DNA of 64,000 nt from Burkholderia sp. BCC0322. Its GTDB lineage: Bacteria; Pseudomonadota; Gammaproteobacteria; Burkholderiales; Burkholderiaceae. Below the pieces are notes generated by a model, which made no database searches, was not told where the DNA came from, and saw only the letters and a program-made list of their open reading frames with translations. The DNA lies in contig NZ_CADFDU010000006.1 in the NCBI RefSeq assembly GCF_902833045.1, positions 372,001 through 436,000 of the forward strand, written 5' to 3'. Below are positions 1 to 9,828 of this stretch, piece by piece. The position numbers were made by a program, and so were the translations under genes. Position 1 is the first letter of the stretch, and every line of letters starts with the position of its first letter.

Positions 1-1
1 T

Positions 2-517
2 ACGCCGGTGCTCGCGGACGACGGCGCCGACCTGGCCGCCGCGTTGCAGACGATCCGCGAAATCGGCGACGGCGCGGCACTCGATGCGGCGCTCGACGAC
101 GCGTTTCCCGGTGCGTCGATCGAGATCGACAATCCGGGCGGCCGTGGCCGCTTCGACGTACTGATGCGCCAGCCGGGGCTGCTGCGGCCGCTCACGGCGG
201 CCGAACTGTCGGACGGCACGCTGCGCTACCTGCTGCTCGCGGCTGCGCTGCTGACACCGCGGCCGCCGGCGCTGATGGTGCTGAACGAACCGGAGACAAG
301 CCTGCACCCCGATCTGCTGCCGGCGCTCGGCCGCCTGATCGCGCAGGCGGCGCAGCGTTCGCAGGTGCTCGTCGTGTCGCACGCGGCGCGGCTCATCGCG
401 ACGCTCGAGCGCGAGGCCGGCTGCGAATCGCTGGTGCTCGACAAGCAGCTCGGTGCGACGCGGCTCGTCGATGCCGATACGCGCGACCTGCCGGCATGGA
501 AGTGGCCGTCGCGCTGA
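2..517 (+). CDS. AAA family ATPase, C-terminal part (cut by window edge)
   Basis: This is the C-terminal end of a predicted ATP-binding protein of the RecF/SMC-like AAA_21 type; the frame is open to the left edge, so the start and the Walker A loop lie outside the window. Visible parts are an ABC-type signature region (ELSDGTLRYLLLAAAL), a Walker B/D-loop segment (LMVLNEPETSLHPDLL) and a switch histidine region (VLVVSHAARLI). The Walker B aspartate position reads Asn (VLNEPE), which I believe is common in this subfamily. Stand-alone proteins of this type are cytoplasmic ATPases of unproven role, often suspected in DNA or stress functions. It ends with TGA, and a 250-base gap separates it from the next gene. 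The family call is firm; the function is unknown. Confidence 0.8.
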   Translation, partial: TPVLADDGADLAAALQTIREIGDGAALDAALDDAFPGASIEIDNPGGRGRFDVLMRQPGLLRPLTAAELSDGTLRYLLLAAALLTPRPPALMVLNEPETSLHPDLLPALGRLIAQAAQRSQVLVVSHAARLIATLEREAGCESLVLDKQLGATRLVDADTRDLPAWKWPSR

Positions 518-769
518 CAGGCAGGGTGGCCTGCGTCCGGGCTCGATCGTCGCATCGGGGGGCGGATCGGCCCGACTGGCGGAATGTATCCTGCCTGTAA
601 CAACTTCCATAAAATGAAAGACGGGCGGTTCCGGGCGCCGGGATCGCGAATAATGAAGGGATATCCGGCTGGCCCCGTGCCGGCCGGCGCCGCATGGGGG
701 CGAGCGGGGCGCGAAAGCGTAGGGCTCGCCGGCCGTGCCGCAACGGACAGGACACAGGAGACGTGGACC

Positions 770-1834
770 ATGAGAATTGCCCAGATCGCGCCGCTGACCG
801 AATCGGTGCCGCCGAAGCTGTACGGCGGCACGGAGCGCGTCGTGTCCTACATCACCGAGGCGCTCGTCGAGCTCGGCCATGATGTGACGCTGTTCGCCAG
901 CGGCGATTCGACGACGCGGGCGAAGCTCGAGCCGGTCTGGCCACGCGCGCTGCGGCTCGACGCGTCGATCCGCGACCGGGTCGCGCCGCACATGCTGCTG
1001 ATGGAGACGGTCGCGCGCCGGGCGATGGACTTCGACGTGCTCCATTTCCACATGGACTACTACTCGTTCTCGGTCTTCAACCGGCAGGAGACGCCTTACG
1101 TGACGACGCTGCACGGCCGGCTCGACCTGCCCGAGCAGCAGCCGGTGTTCGACACGTTCAACACGGCGCCGGTGATCTCGATTTCGAACTCGCAGCGCCA
1201 GCCGCTGCCGCAGGCGAAATGGCTGACGACCGTCTACCACGGGCTGCCCGATACGCTGTATATGCCGCAGCCGGTCGAGCCGCGCTACCTCGCGTTCCTC
1301 GGCCGCATCTCGCCGGAGAAGCGCGTCGACACGGCGATCCGCATTGCCCGCCAGTGCGGACTGCCGATCAGGATCGCCGCGAAGATCGACGCGGCCGACC
1401 AGGAATACTTCGAGCGCGAGATCAAGCCGCTCTTCGCGTTGCCGCACGTCGAATTCATCGGCGAGATCGCGGATCACCAGAAGGCCGAATTCCTGTCGGG
1501 CGCGCATGCGCTACTGTTCCCGATCGACTGGCCGGAGCCGTTCGGCCTCGTGATGATCGAGGCGATGTCGTGCGGCACGCCGGTGATTGCGTTCAATCGC
1601 GGCGCAGTGCCCGAAGTGGTGGACGAGGGCGTGTCGGGTTTCATCGTCGAGGATGAAATCAGCGCGGTGGCCGCCGTGAACCGGCTGCACCTGCTGCCGC
1701 GTGCGCGCGTGCGGCAGCGCTTCGAGGCGCGCTTCACGTCGCGCCGCATGGCGCAGCAGTATGTCGACGTCTACCAGTCGGTGATCCGTGCGCAGAAACG
1801 CTCGCGCTTCAAGGTGATCGACTCGACGACCTGA
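770..1834 (+). CDS. GT4-family glycosyltransferase
   Basis: A 354-residue cytoplasmic GT-B-fold glycosyltransferase. The N-terminal domain starts with MRIAQIAPLTESVPPKLYGG, where the Gly-Gly loop meets the nucleotide-sugar cleft. The C-terminal domain has the GRISPEKR segment and the EPFGLVMIE motif, which is the E-x7-E retaining-GT4 signature, followed by SCGTPVIAF. I chose the ATG at 770 because it has a ribosome site (CAGGAG, 755-760) and starts at the family's usual N-terminus; an open frame continues upstream to 584 without homology. It stands alone, not in a polysaccharide cluster, so donor and acceptor cannot be inferred. Related orphan genes occur near sugar or trehalose metabolism. 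No tight operon partner is visible on either side. Confidence 0.88.
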   Translation: MRIAQIAPLTESVPPKLYGGTERVVSYITEALVELGHDVTLFASGDSTTRAKLEPVWPRALRLDASIRDRVAPHMLLMETVARRAMDFDVLHFHMDYYSFSVFNRQETPYVTTLHGRLDLPEQQPVFDTFNTAPVISISNSQRQPLPQAKWLTTVYHGLPDTLYMPQPVEPRYLAFLGRISPEKRVDTAIRIARQCGLPIRIAAKIDAADQEYFEREIKPLFALPHVEFIGEIADHQKAEFLSGAHALLFPIDWPEPFGLVMIEAMSCGTPVIAFNRGAVPEVVDEGVSGFIVEDEISAVAAVNRLHLLPRARVRQRFEARFTSRRMAQQYVDVYQSVIRAQKRSRFKVIDSTT

Positions 1835-1865
1835 CGCGCGTGGCGCACGGCGCGCGCGGATAAAA

Positions 1866-1897
1866 AAACGGCGATGCCCGCAAGGACATCGCCGTTT
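1866..1897 (-). terminator. Intrinsic terminator of the SYLF lipoprotein gene
   Basis: An 11-bp perfect stem (AAACGGCGATG / CATCGCCGTTT) with a 10-base loop. Read on the minus strand it is followed by a run of T (complement of A1862-1868), so it ends the minus-strand gene that stops at 1940. It may also help stop the plus-strand glycosyltransferase transcript, but the T run on that side is only three bases. Confidence 0.85.
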
Positions 1898-1939
1898 GCG
1901 CATCGCCCGCGCGCCGTGCGCACGGGCGTTGCGCCAGCG

Positions 1940-2527
1940 TCAGATCTTCAGCTTCGTGACTTTCGTGCCGTTGATCGACACGTCGCCCATCAGGCCCGCG
2001 TTCGTCAGTACGACGACCTGGACCGGTGCGGTGGCCGTGGTCGTGTCGACCGCGCCGTTCGCGCCCATCTTCACGAGCGCGACCGACGCGCCGGCGCCGG
2101 CTGCCCAGCCGTCCGAGCCGCGGAATTCGTCGAGCGCTTCCTGCGTCATGAACAGGAACACGATCGCCTTGGACTGTGCACCGGCCTGCAGGCCGACCGA
2201 CAGCGACGACGTGTTGTAGTAGCCGACCGTGCTGCCGCCAACGCGCAGTGCGCCATTGCCGGACTGGCCGCCGACGATGAAGCCGGCCTGGATGACGTCC
2301 GGGAAGACGAGCACGCCGCGCGACTTCGCGACGAGTTCACGCGAACCCTTGACCGTGGAGTACATGCGCGACAGCGTGGCGTCGACGCTCGAGTCGATTG
2401 CCTGGCGCTTCGACGCGTTCGTTGCGGCGTTGTCCGGCTTGTCCGGGGTGGTGGTGCAACCGGTGAGCGCGAGGCTACCGACGATGAGCGCCGCGGCGGC
2501 TTTCAGCACAAGATTCCGTTTTTGCAT
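1940..2527 (-). CDS. SYLF/YSC84-domain lipoprotein
   Basis: A 195-residue predicted outer-membrane or periplasmic lipoprotein. The signal peptide (MQKRNLVLK, then a hydrophobic stretch) ends in a lipobox, LALTGC, with the lipidated Cys at residue 24. The remaining ~165 residues match the SYLF (Ysc84, DUF500-like) lipid-binding fold, with characteristic stretches such as VFPDVIQAGFIVGG, YYNTSSLSVGLQAGAQS and VALVKMGANGAVDT. In eukaryotes this domain binds phosphoinositides; in bacteria the role is not settled, though it is common in Burkholderia envelopes. It is monocistronic, with its own terminator downstream. An extended -10 element (TGATATAAC on the minus strand, 2587-2595) lies about 60 bases upstream. 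Family identity is confident; function is not. Confidence 0.87.
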   Translation of the reverse strand: MQKRNLVLKAAAALIVGSLALTGCTTTPDKPDNAATNASKRQAIDSSVDATLSRMYSTVKGSRELVAKSRGVLVFPDVIQAGFIVGGQSGNGALRVGGSTVGYYNTSSLSVGLQAGAQSKAIVFLFMTQEALDEFRGSDGWAAGAGASVALVKMGANGAVDTTTATAPVQVVVLTNAGLMGDVSINGTKVTKLKI

Positions 2528-2759
2528 CGTTCTTCTCCATCGGATGATGTTCGGAGTGAGTCTCGCTCAGGGAGCGGATCACGTCGGCAGTTATATCACA
2601 GCGGATTACAGTCCTTTTTCGTCGCGACGTGAAAAAGCGTCAAATCGCTCGAGGGTGTCGCGGCACGCCAACGGACGAACCGGCGCCCGCGCGCCGACGT
2701 CACGTCGGCATGCGGGAAACACGCGGGGGTCGATCGGACTGCGGCGCCTGCCGTGCGCG

Positions 2760-3209
2760 TCAGTGCGTGACGGGCGGAACAGGCGGCTTGATCGGGGGGC
2801 GGCGCAGCGCGCGGCGGATCAGCGCGATCACGACCCCGCACGCGAACAGGAACGCGGCCGGCACGACCCAGTAGCCGACGAACGCGTGCCACAGGTAGCT
2901 CGTGAGCGTGCTGCGGCGCACCACGTATTCGTCGCGGGCAGCCTGCTGGCGCGGCGCATTGGCGGCGAGCACATCGGCCGGGCAGCCGGCTGCGCGCGCC
3001 TCGTCAGGATCCCCGTGGCACTTCGCGGCGGCGCCGGTTCCCTGCTGCGCGTCGGTGAGCTGCCAGGTGGTCAGCGCGAGCTGCAGGTCTGCATTGTTGT
3101 ACGCCATTTCCTCGCGGATTTCGCGCACGGCGACGATCGCAACGGGCACGGCCCAGAATACGATCACGATCAGCCAGCGGCGGAACCAGCGGTGTTGTCT
3201 CCATGCCAT
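2760..3209 (-). CDS. Two-helix inner-membrane protein of unknown function
   Basis: A 149-residue protein that I do not recognise. It has one hydrophobic helix near the N-terminus (about residues 10-30, RWLIVIVFWAVPVAIVAV) and a second near 105-130 (WHAFVGYWVVPAAFLFACGV). The ~75-residue segment between them is hydrophilic, contains two cysteines (KCHGD and AGCPAD) and probably faces the periplasm. The tail is basic and proline-rich (RRALRRPPIKPPVPP). The ATG at 3209 follows a good GGAGG ribosome site. The neighbours are unrelated, so context gives no hint. Coding is supported by start and ribosome site, two coherent helices and positive-inside charge; the family is unassigned. Confidence 0.7.
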   Translation of the reverse strand: MAWRQHRWFRRWLIVIVFWAVPVAIVAVREIREEMAYNNADLQLALTTWQLTDAQQGTGAAAKCHGDPDEARAAGCPADVLAANAPRQQAARDEYVVRRSTLTSYLWHAFVGYWVVPAAFLFACGVVIALIRRALRRPPIKPPVPPVTH

Positions 3210-3426
3210 CCATGCCTCCGTTTGACGCGCGTGCGCGTCTGTCTCGAGGGCGGCCCGATGGCGCTTCTTGTACTTGGATGGGCCGCGTTGCAGCCATCAT
3301 AGAAGAAATCGCGGCGAATTGCCGCACCATGTGGCGACGCCGGCACGGCAAGCCGGGAAAGCGGGGCAGGCGGCGTGGTGAAAGCGCGGGGGCAGGGCGC
3401 GTCGATGCGCGTGCAACGAAAACAAA

Positions 3427-3459
3427 AATGCCGCGCCCGCCGAAGCGGTGCGCGGCATT
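3427..3459 (-). terminator. Intrinsic terminator of the psiF-like gene
   Basis: A 10-bp stem (AATGCCGCGC / GCGCGGCATT) with a 13-base loop. On the minus strand it is followed by TTTTTGTTTTC-type sequence. It sits 20 bases beyond the stop of the PsiF-repeat gene. Confidence 0.8.
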
Positions 3460-3479
3460 CGATACGGGAGCGCCGGAAC

Positions 3480-3770
3480 TCAGGCTGCCGGCTGGCTGCT
3501 CAGGCAGCTCTTCATGAACGCCTTGCGGTCGTCGCCTTTCTTGCCGGTGGCCTGCGTGTTGCACGCCTTCATCTTGTCCTGCTGCGACATTGCCTTCGCG
3601 GGCTTCGCCGACAGGCAGTCCTTCATGAACGCCTTGCGTTCGTCGCCCGTCTTGCCGGCTGCCTGGGTGTTACAGGCTTTCATCTTGTCCTGCTGGCTGT
3701 TCGCCGCGAACGCGGGGGAAGCCAGCATGCCGCCGAGAAGCACTGCGGCTACGAGCGATTGGATTTTCAT
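3480..3770 (-). CDS. psiF: PsiF repeat periplasmic protein
   Basis: A 96-residue secreted protein with two PsiF repeats. The signal peptide (MKIQSLVAAVLLGGMLASPAFA) is cleaved after AFA. Each ~35-residue repeat follows the pattern SQQDKMKACNTQA-GKTGDERKAFMKDCLS, with two cysteines per repeat that may form a disulphide. PsiF was named from a phosphate-starvation-inducible E. coli gene; its biochemical role is unknown. I chose the start at 3770 because it places the signal peptide at the N-terminus; the frame stays open upstream to 3851 with non-signal sequence. I found no Pho box in front of it. It is monocistronic, with a terminator behind and a plausible promoter ahead. Confidence 0.87.
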   Translation of the reverse strand: MKIQSLVAAVLLGGMLASPAFAANSQQDKMKACNTQAAGKTGDERKAFMKDCLSAKPAKAMSQQDKMKACNTQATGKKGDDRKAFMKSCLSSQPAA

Positions 3771-3862
3771 TTCGACACTCCCATGGGGTGAATTGCGTGT
3801 TATCGACGCCGTCACGAAGCACCGCGCAATGAAGTTGGGGCCGCATCGCACAGCGCGCTTCG

Positions 3863-3891
3863 ATTATGGCAAATCAATGTGAAAACACCAA
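3863..3891 (-). promoter_or_regulatory. Candidate sigma-70 promoter of psiF
   Basis: Read on the minus strand: TTGGTG (3886-3891), a 17-base spacer, then CATAAT (3863-3868), about 90 bases upstream of the psiF start. The -10 is 5/6 and the -35 is 3/6 of consensus. Confidence 0.45.
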
Positions 3892-4043
3892 AACGGCACT
3901 TTCTATAACGTTGCGGACACCACGGCCGTTGACGGCACGTGTTACCGGACGATCGGGATAAACCATGATGATGTGCGGCGGCCAGCCTCGGTCACCGACC
4001 GGAACCTGCCGGATCCCGGCCGCGAGCCTTTACAATCGCGGCC

Positions 4044-5066
4044 ATGAATACTCCGAATTCCGCATTCCGTTCGTCCGCGGCGACCCTGCCGCGCATCGCC
4101 GTGCTCGCCACCGGCGGCACGATCGCCGGCGCCGCGCCCGACGCGGCCAGCACGGCCGGCTACCAGGCCGGCGCGCTCGGCGTCAATTTGCTGGTCGACG
4201 CGGTGCCGGCGCTCGCGTCCATCGCGCGCATCGACGCCGAGCAGATCGCCAGCATCGACAGCAAGGATCTCGCGCCGCCGCTGTGGAATACGCTCGCCGC
4301 GCGGATCGACACGCTGATGGCCGATCCGGCGGTCGACGGCATCGTGATCACCCATGGCACCGACACGCTCGAGGAAACCGCGTATGCGCTGCACCTGGTC
4401 GTCAACGGCGACAAGCCGGTCGTGCTGACGGCCGCGATGCGCCCGGCGACCGCACTGTCGTCCGACGGCCCGCTGAACCTGCTGAACGCCGTGACGGTGG
4501 CCGCGCATCCGTCCGCGCGCGGGCAGGGCGTGCTGGTCGCGTTCAACAACCGGATCCATGGCGCGCGCGACGTCGTGAAGACGAGCACCTATGCGGTCGA
4601 CGCGTTCCAGTCGCCGGAACTCGGCGCACTCGGCTGGGTGCAGGACGGCCGGGTCGAATTCGCGCGCCGCGTCACGCGTTCGCGCGACACGCAACTGGCG
4701 ATCGCCGCCGCGTGGCCGCCCGTCGAAGTTGTCGCGAGCTACGCGGGCGTGACGCGGACGGCTGTCGACGCGCTCGTCGCGGCCGGCGTGCGCGGACTCG
4801 TCGTCGCGGGCACGGGCAACGGCTCGATCCATGCGACGCTGCAGGCGGCGCTGGCCGATGCGGTGAACGCAGGTGTCGCGGTGGTTCGCGCGTCGCGCGT
4901 CGGGTCGGGGCACGTGATGCGCAACGGCGCTGCGAACGACGATGCGCTCGGCTTCGTGAGCGCAGGGTCGCTGAACCCGTTCAAGGCACGCGTGCTGCTG
5001 ATGCTCGCGCTCGCGAACGGCATTCATGGCCGCGACGAACTGCAGCGCATGTTCGATGCGTTGTAA
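4044..5066 (+). CDS. L-asparaginase (asparaginase/glutaminase family)
   Basis: A 340-residue enzyme that hydrolyses L-asparagine to aspartate and ammonia. Both signature motifs are present: LATGGTIAG (nucleophile Thr25) and VITHGTDTLEET (Thr106-Asp107), with a Tyr40 flap residue and a basic residue in VVKTSTYAVDAF. The C-terminal domain closes with KARVLLMLALANG. Sequence features resemble the type II (periplasmic) group, but the N-terminus (MNTPNSAFRSSAATLPRIAV) has no signal peptide, so the protein should be cytoplasmic as predicted. No strong ribosome site precedes the ATG at 4044; the next in-frame ATGs would cut the catalytic loop. It appears monocistronic. The choice between ansA and ansB naming cannot be made from sequence alone. 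Confidence 0.9.
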   Translation: MNTPNSAFRSSAATLPRIAVLATGGTIAGAAPDAASTAGYQAGALGVNLLVDAVPALASIARIDAEQIASIDSKDLAPPLWNTLAARIDTLMADPAVDGIVITHGTDTLEETAYALHLVVNGDKPVVLTAAMRPATALSSDGPLNLLNAVTVAAHPSARGQGVLVAFNNRIHGARDVVKTSTYAVDAFQSPELGALGWVQDGRVEFARRVTRSRDTQLAIAAAWPPVEVVASYAGVTRTAVDALVAAGVRGLVVAGTGNGSIHATLQAALADAVNAGVAVVRASRVGSGHVMRNGAANDDALGFVSAGSLNPFKARVLLMLALANGIHGRDELQRMFDAL

Positions 5067-5111
5067 CCGGCGGATTGATCCGCGCAGCCCGGGTCGCCGC
5101 GCGTCACCATG

Positions 5112-5138
5112 AAAAAAGCAGGCCGATGGCCTGCTTTT
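5112..5138. terminator. Bidirectional terminator between asparaginase and LysM genes
   Basis: Perfect stem AAAAGCAGGCC / GGCCTGCTTTT with a 3-base loop, with A and T runs on either side. It therefore works for both converging transcripts. Confidence 0.9.
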
Positions 5139-5162
5139 GTCGTATCAGTCCGGCGACAATGC

Positions 5163-5633
5163 TCAGGACTGCGGCGGAATCACGAGCTTCTGGCCCGGGT
5201 AGATCCGGTCCGGGCTCGACAGCATCGGCTTGTTCGCCTCGAAGATCGCCGGGTACTTGTTCGCGTCGCCATAGACTTCCTTGGCGATCGCCGACAGCGT
5301 GTCGCCCGGCTTCACGTCGTGGTACTGCACTTCCGGATCGTCCGGTTGCAGATCGTCGTCGTTGACGCCCGCGACACCCTGCACGTTGCCGGCCGCGACC
5401 TTGACCTTGGCCTTCGTGTCGAGGTCGGCGACGCTGCCCGACAGCGTCACGGTGCGCGATGCGCCGTCGAACGCGACGGTCAGGTTCGACGTATCGAGAC
5501 CCTGCGTGTTGATGTAGTTCTTGATGGCATCGGCCGCGGTCTGGTTTGCGGCATTCGGATCTTCCGCTGCTTGCGCATCGGCATGACCCAGCAGTTTTTC
5601 ACCCGCCTCTTTGATAAACGAAAGAAGACCCAT
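5163..5633 (-). CDS. lysM: BON-LysM domain protein (YgaU/Kbp-like)
   Basis: A 156-residue protein with a short amphipathic N-terminus (MGLLSFIKEAGEKLLG), a BON domain (about 33-98) and a C-terminal LysM domain (about 104-153, YHDVKPGDTLSAIAKEVYG to IYPGQKLVIP). The arrangement is that of E. coli YgaU/Kbp, a soluble potassium-binding protein; peptidoglycan binding through LysM is the older assumption. No signal peptide is visible, which favours the cytoplasmic Kbp-like reading. The start at 5633 is set by a strong AAGGAG ribosome site; the open frame reaches 5672 without support. Monocistronic, ending at a shared bidirectional terminator. The domain call is certain; the substrate (K+ or murein) is inference. 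Confidence 0.9.
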   Translation of the reverse strand: MGLLSFIKEAGEKLLGHADAQAAEDPNAANQTAADAIKNYINTQGLDTSNLTVAFDGASRTVTLSGSVADLDTKAKVKVAAGNVQGVAGVNDDDLQPDDPEVQYHDVKPGDTLSAIAKEVYGDANKYPAIFEANKPMLSSPDRIYPGQKLVIPPQS

Positions 5634-5821
5634 CGTTGCACTCCTTAGGTGGTTGAAAAGAAAACGCGCCATGAAGTGGCGAAAAAAACACCGCGCTGGG
5701 CGCGGTCACCGGAGGTGGCCGCAAGCGCGGCGGCTTTCTCGAAAGGCGTGGCGAAAGTGTAGGCGTTCATGACGACGATTGCATGAAAAATCGCGCGCTT
5801 GAACGTAAAGAAATGTAATAC

Positions 5822-5938
5822 GCGAAATCCGACAGGCGGACACCCGACGACGACGTCTGACCGACCAAGGCTTCCCCGGCGTCGCCGGGTGCCGCTGCGG
5901 ACCCCACCACGCCGCTCTCAGCCCAGAGCGGCGTTTTT
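5822..5938 (+). ncRNA. Candidate small RNA ending at an orphan terminator
   Basis: A possible ~110-nucleotide transcript. A -10-like hexamer TAATAC lies at 5816-5821 without a convincing -35. Then follow a GAC-rich stretch, a perfect hairpin CCCGGC-GTC-GCCGGG (5875-5889) and a perfect 9-bp terminator hairpin CGCCGCTCT / AGAGCGGCG (5910-5933) with TTTTT (5934-5938). No plus-strand gene lies upstream (lysM is divergent) and none follows (glxR converges), so the terminator needs another transcript to end. The 5' end is uncertain, and I know no matching RNA family. Confidence 0.4.
5910..5938 (+). terminator. Plus-strand intrinsic terminator without an upstream gene
   Basis: 9-bp perfect stem, 6-base loop (CAGCCC), then five T on the plus strand only. 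On the minus strand the hairpin has no T run, so it is not an obvious terminator for glxR. Confidence 0.8.
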
Positions 5939-6091
5939 CGCCCCGTTCCGCATGCCGTTGGCAGTGCAGGGCGGGGCGCCCCACCGTGATGCGCGAGCGT
6001 GCCGCGCATCGATGCGACCGGCCGGGCCGGTCACGTATGTCCGTCGCGCGCCTCCGCGATCGCAGCGGAAACGCGCATCGCCGCAGCCGCG

Positions 6092-6985
6092 TCAAGCGTC
6101 CGGCGTCTGGCCGATCTCGAAGTTCGACATGATCTCGAGCGCACGCACGAGTGCCGAGTGATCCCATGCCTTGCCGCCGTGCGATGCACACACGCTGAAC
6201 AACTGCTGCGCGCTGGCCGTGTGCGGCAGTGCGAGGCCGAGCTTGCGCGCGCCGTCGAGCGCGAGGTTCAGGTCCTTCTGGTGCAGTTCGATGCGGAAGC
6301 CCGGATCGAACGTGCGCTTCGTCATCCGCGCGCCGTGCACTTCGAGGATGCGCGATGCGGCGAAGCCGCCCATCAGCGCCTGGCGCACGCGCTCCGGATC
6401 GGCACCCGAACGTGCGGCAAACAGCAGCGCTTCGCCGACCGCCTCGATGTTCAGCGCGACGATGATCTGGTTCGCGACCTTGCAGGTCTGGCCCGCGCCG
6501 TTGTCGCCGACGAGCGTGATGTTCTTGCCCATCTTCTCGAACAGCGGCCTGGCGCGCTCGAATGCCGCCTCCGGGCCGCCGACCATGATTGTCAGCGTCG
6601 CTTCGCGTGCACCGACTTCGCCGCCGGACACCGGCGCGTCGAGGTAGTCGCAGCCGAGTGCGTTGATCTGCTTCGCGAATTCCTGCGTGTCGAGCGGCGA
6701 GATCGAGCTCATGTCGATCACGAGCTTGCCGGCCGTCAGGCCCTTCGCGACGCCGTCGTCGGCGAGCAGCACGTTACGCACGTCCGGTGTATCCGGCACC
6801 ATCGAGATGATGATGTCCGCGTTCCGAGCGACTTCGGTCGAGTTCGCGACGACCTTCGCGCTCGCGCGCAGGTCGTCCGGGATCGGGAACGCTCCGTTCA
6901 CGACGAGCTGGTGGTCGCCCTTGAGCAGGTTGCGCGCCATGTGCGCGCCCATGATGCCGAGGCCGATGAAACCGATGGTTGCCAT
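6092..6985 (-). CDS. glxR: 2-hydroxy-3-oxopropionate (tartronate semialdehyde) reductase
   Basis: A 297-residue beta-hydroxyacid dehydrogenase that reduces tartronate semialdehyde to D-glycerate with NAD(P)H, the last step of glyoxylate assimilation. The Rossmann motif is GFIGLGIMGAHMARNL (residues 5-20), the substrate loop is DAPVSGGEVGA, and the catalytic lysine lies in GQTCKVANQ. The C-terminal helical domain (FRIELHQKDLNLALDGARKLG) is typical. The start at 6985 is set by an AGGAG site; the frame runs open far upstream through the neighbouring gene but that part is not coding. It is the third gene of the gcl-hyi-glxR operon, 41 bases after hyi, and this context separates it from other 3-hydroxyacid dehydrogenases. 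Confidence 0.93.
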   Translation of the reverse strand: MATIGFIGLGIMGAHMARNLLKGDHQLVVNGAFPIPDDLRASAKVVANSTEVARNADIIISMVPDTPDVRNVLLADDGVAKGLTAGKLVIDMSSISPLDTQEFAKQINALGCDYLDAPVSGGEVGAREATLTIMVGGPEAAFERARPLFEKMGKNITLVGDNGAGQTCKVANQIIVALNIEAVGEALLFAARSGADPERVRQALMGGFAASRILEVHGARMTKRTFDPGFRIELHQKDLNLALDGARKLGLALPHTASAQQLFSVCASHGGKAWDHSALVRALEIMSNFEIGQTPDA

Positions 6986-7026
6986 GTGAAAGTCTCCTAT
7001 GGGGCTGAAAACGGGAAGGGCGCTAC

Positions 7027-7836
7027 TCAGGCTGCGCGACGCGCGGAGCCCGGTGCGCAGCCGGCGACGCCTTGCAGCCAGCCGAGGCCTTCCGTCGTGG
7101 TGGTGCGGGGCTTGTACTCGCAGCCGACGTAGCCGGCATAGCCGAGCCGGTCGAGCAGCGCGAACAGGAACGCGTAATTGATCTCGCCCGTGCCCGGCTC
7201 GTTGCGGCCCGGGTTGTCCGCGAGCTGGACGTGGCCGATCGAAGCGAGGTTGCGTTCGATCGTCGCGGCCAGTTCGCCTTCCATGCGCTGCATGTGATAG
7301 ATGTCGTACTGCAGGAACAGGTTGTCCGAGCCGACCGCACGGATCACGTCGAGCCCCTCCGACGAGCGGTTCAGCGCGAAGCCCGGGATATCGAAGCTGT
7401 TGCACGGCTCGACGAGCAGGCGGATGCCTTCGCGCTTGAGCGCGTCGGCGGCAAAGCGCAGGTTGTCGACGATCGTGACGAACGTCTTGTCGCGCGCCGT
7501 GCTGGCCGACGGGATGCCGACGAGGCAGTTCAACTGCGGCACCTTCAGCGCCTTCGCGTACTCGATCGCACGGCCGACCCCTTCCTGGAATTCGCCGACG
7601 CGATCGGGCAGGCACGCGATGCCGCGCTCGCCCTGGTCCCAGTTGCCCGCGGGCAGGTTGTGCAGCACGAGGCGCAGGCGATGCGTCTCGAGTCGCTCGG
7701 CGAGCTCCTCTTTCGCGTATGGGTACGGGAACAGGAACTCGACGGCGTCGAAGCCCGCGTCGGCGGCCGCCTTGAAGCGGTCGAGGAACGGCACTTCGTT
7801 GAACAGCATGGTCAGGTTTGCAGCAAACTTCGGCAT
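7027..7836 (-). CDS. hyi: Hydroxypyruvate isomerase
   Basis: A 269-residue TIM-barrel enzyme of the xylose-isomerase-like AP-endonuclease-2 family that interconverts hydroxypyruvate and tartronate semialdehyde. Family landmarks are MPKFAANLTMLFNEVPFLDRF at the N-terminus, DAVEFLFPYPY, LHNLPAGNW, a metal-ligand glutamate in LLVEPCNSFDIPG, and the ligand stretch YDIYHMQRMEG with VQLADNPGRNEPGTGEINY. The length equals that of E. coli Hyi/Gip (about 258) plus a short C-terminal tail. It lies between gcl (44-base gap) and glxR (41-base gap) on the same strand, which fixes its role in glyoxylate use. Confidence 0.93.
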   Translation of the reverse strand: MPKFAANLTMLFNEVPFLDRFKAAADAGFDAVEFLFPYPYAKEELAERLETHRLRLVLHNLPAGNWDQGERGIACLPDRVGEFQEGVGRAIEYAKALKVPQLNCLVGIPSASTARDKTFVTIVDNLRFAADALKREGIRLLVEPCNSFDIPGFALNRSSEGLDVIRAVGSDNLFLQYDIYHMQRMEGELAATIERNLASIGHVQLADNPGRNEPGTGEINYAFLFALLDRLGYAGYVGCEYKPRTTTTEGLGWLQGVAGCAPGSARRAA

Positions 7837-7880
7837 GAGCTAAGCCTCTTCGGTCGGTCAGTCAAAAAATGTCGTGCGGT

Positions 7881-9656
<1,776 letters not shown>

Positions 9657-9828
9657 GAATGTCTCCTTGAATGGGGTGGATCTTGCAAATGGGTCTGTTG
9701 GGGACACTTTAGGGATGCAGGAAAGGTTTGATAAGATCCGCCGAAGTCGCTTTTTTCGAAACTAAAAGTATGGAATGACGGCGGGGCGAGGCTGTTCGCC
9801 GGTGCCGGAACAGAGACGGAGACGGGAG

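Larger units (their letters stand above)
5634..6091. other. Gene-free stretch with lysM leader and an orphan terminator
   Basis: No supportable protein gene lies in these 458 bases. The left part is the leader and promoter region of the minus-strand lysM gene. The middle holds two perfect hairpins on the plus strand (5875-5889 and 5910-5933), the second followed by five T. The right part, up to the glxR stop, shows nothing recognisable. Confidence 0.6.

Noticed and set aside
3771-3900. Pho box upstream of psiF
   Set aside because: I looked for paired TGTCA cores at 11-base spacing because of the gene's name and found none.
5714-5758. Hairpins in the lysM leader
   Set aside because: Short GC-rich stems expected by chance; no T run and no conserved riboswitch core.
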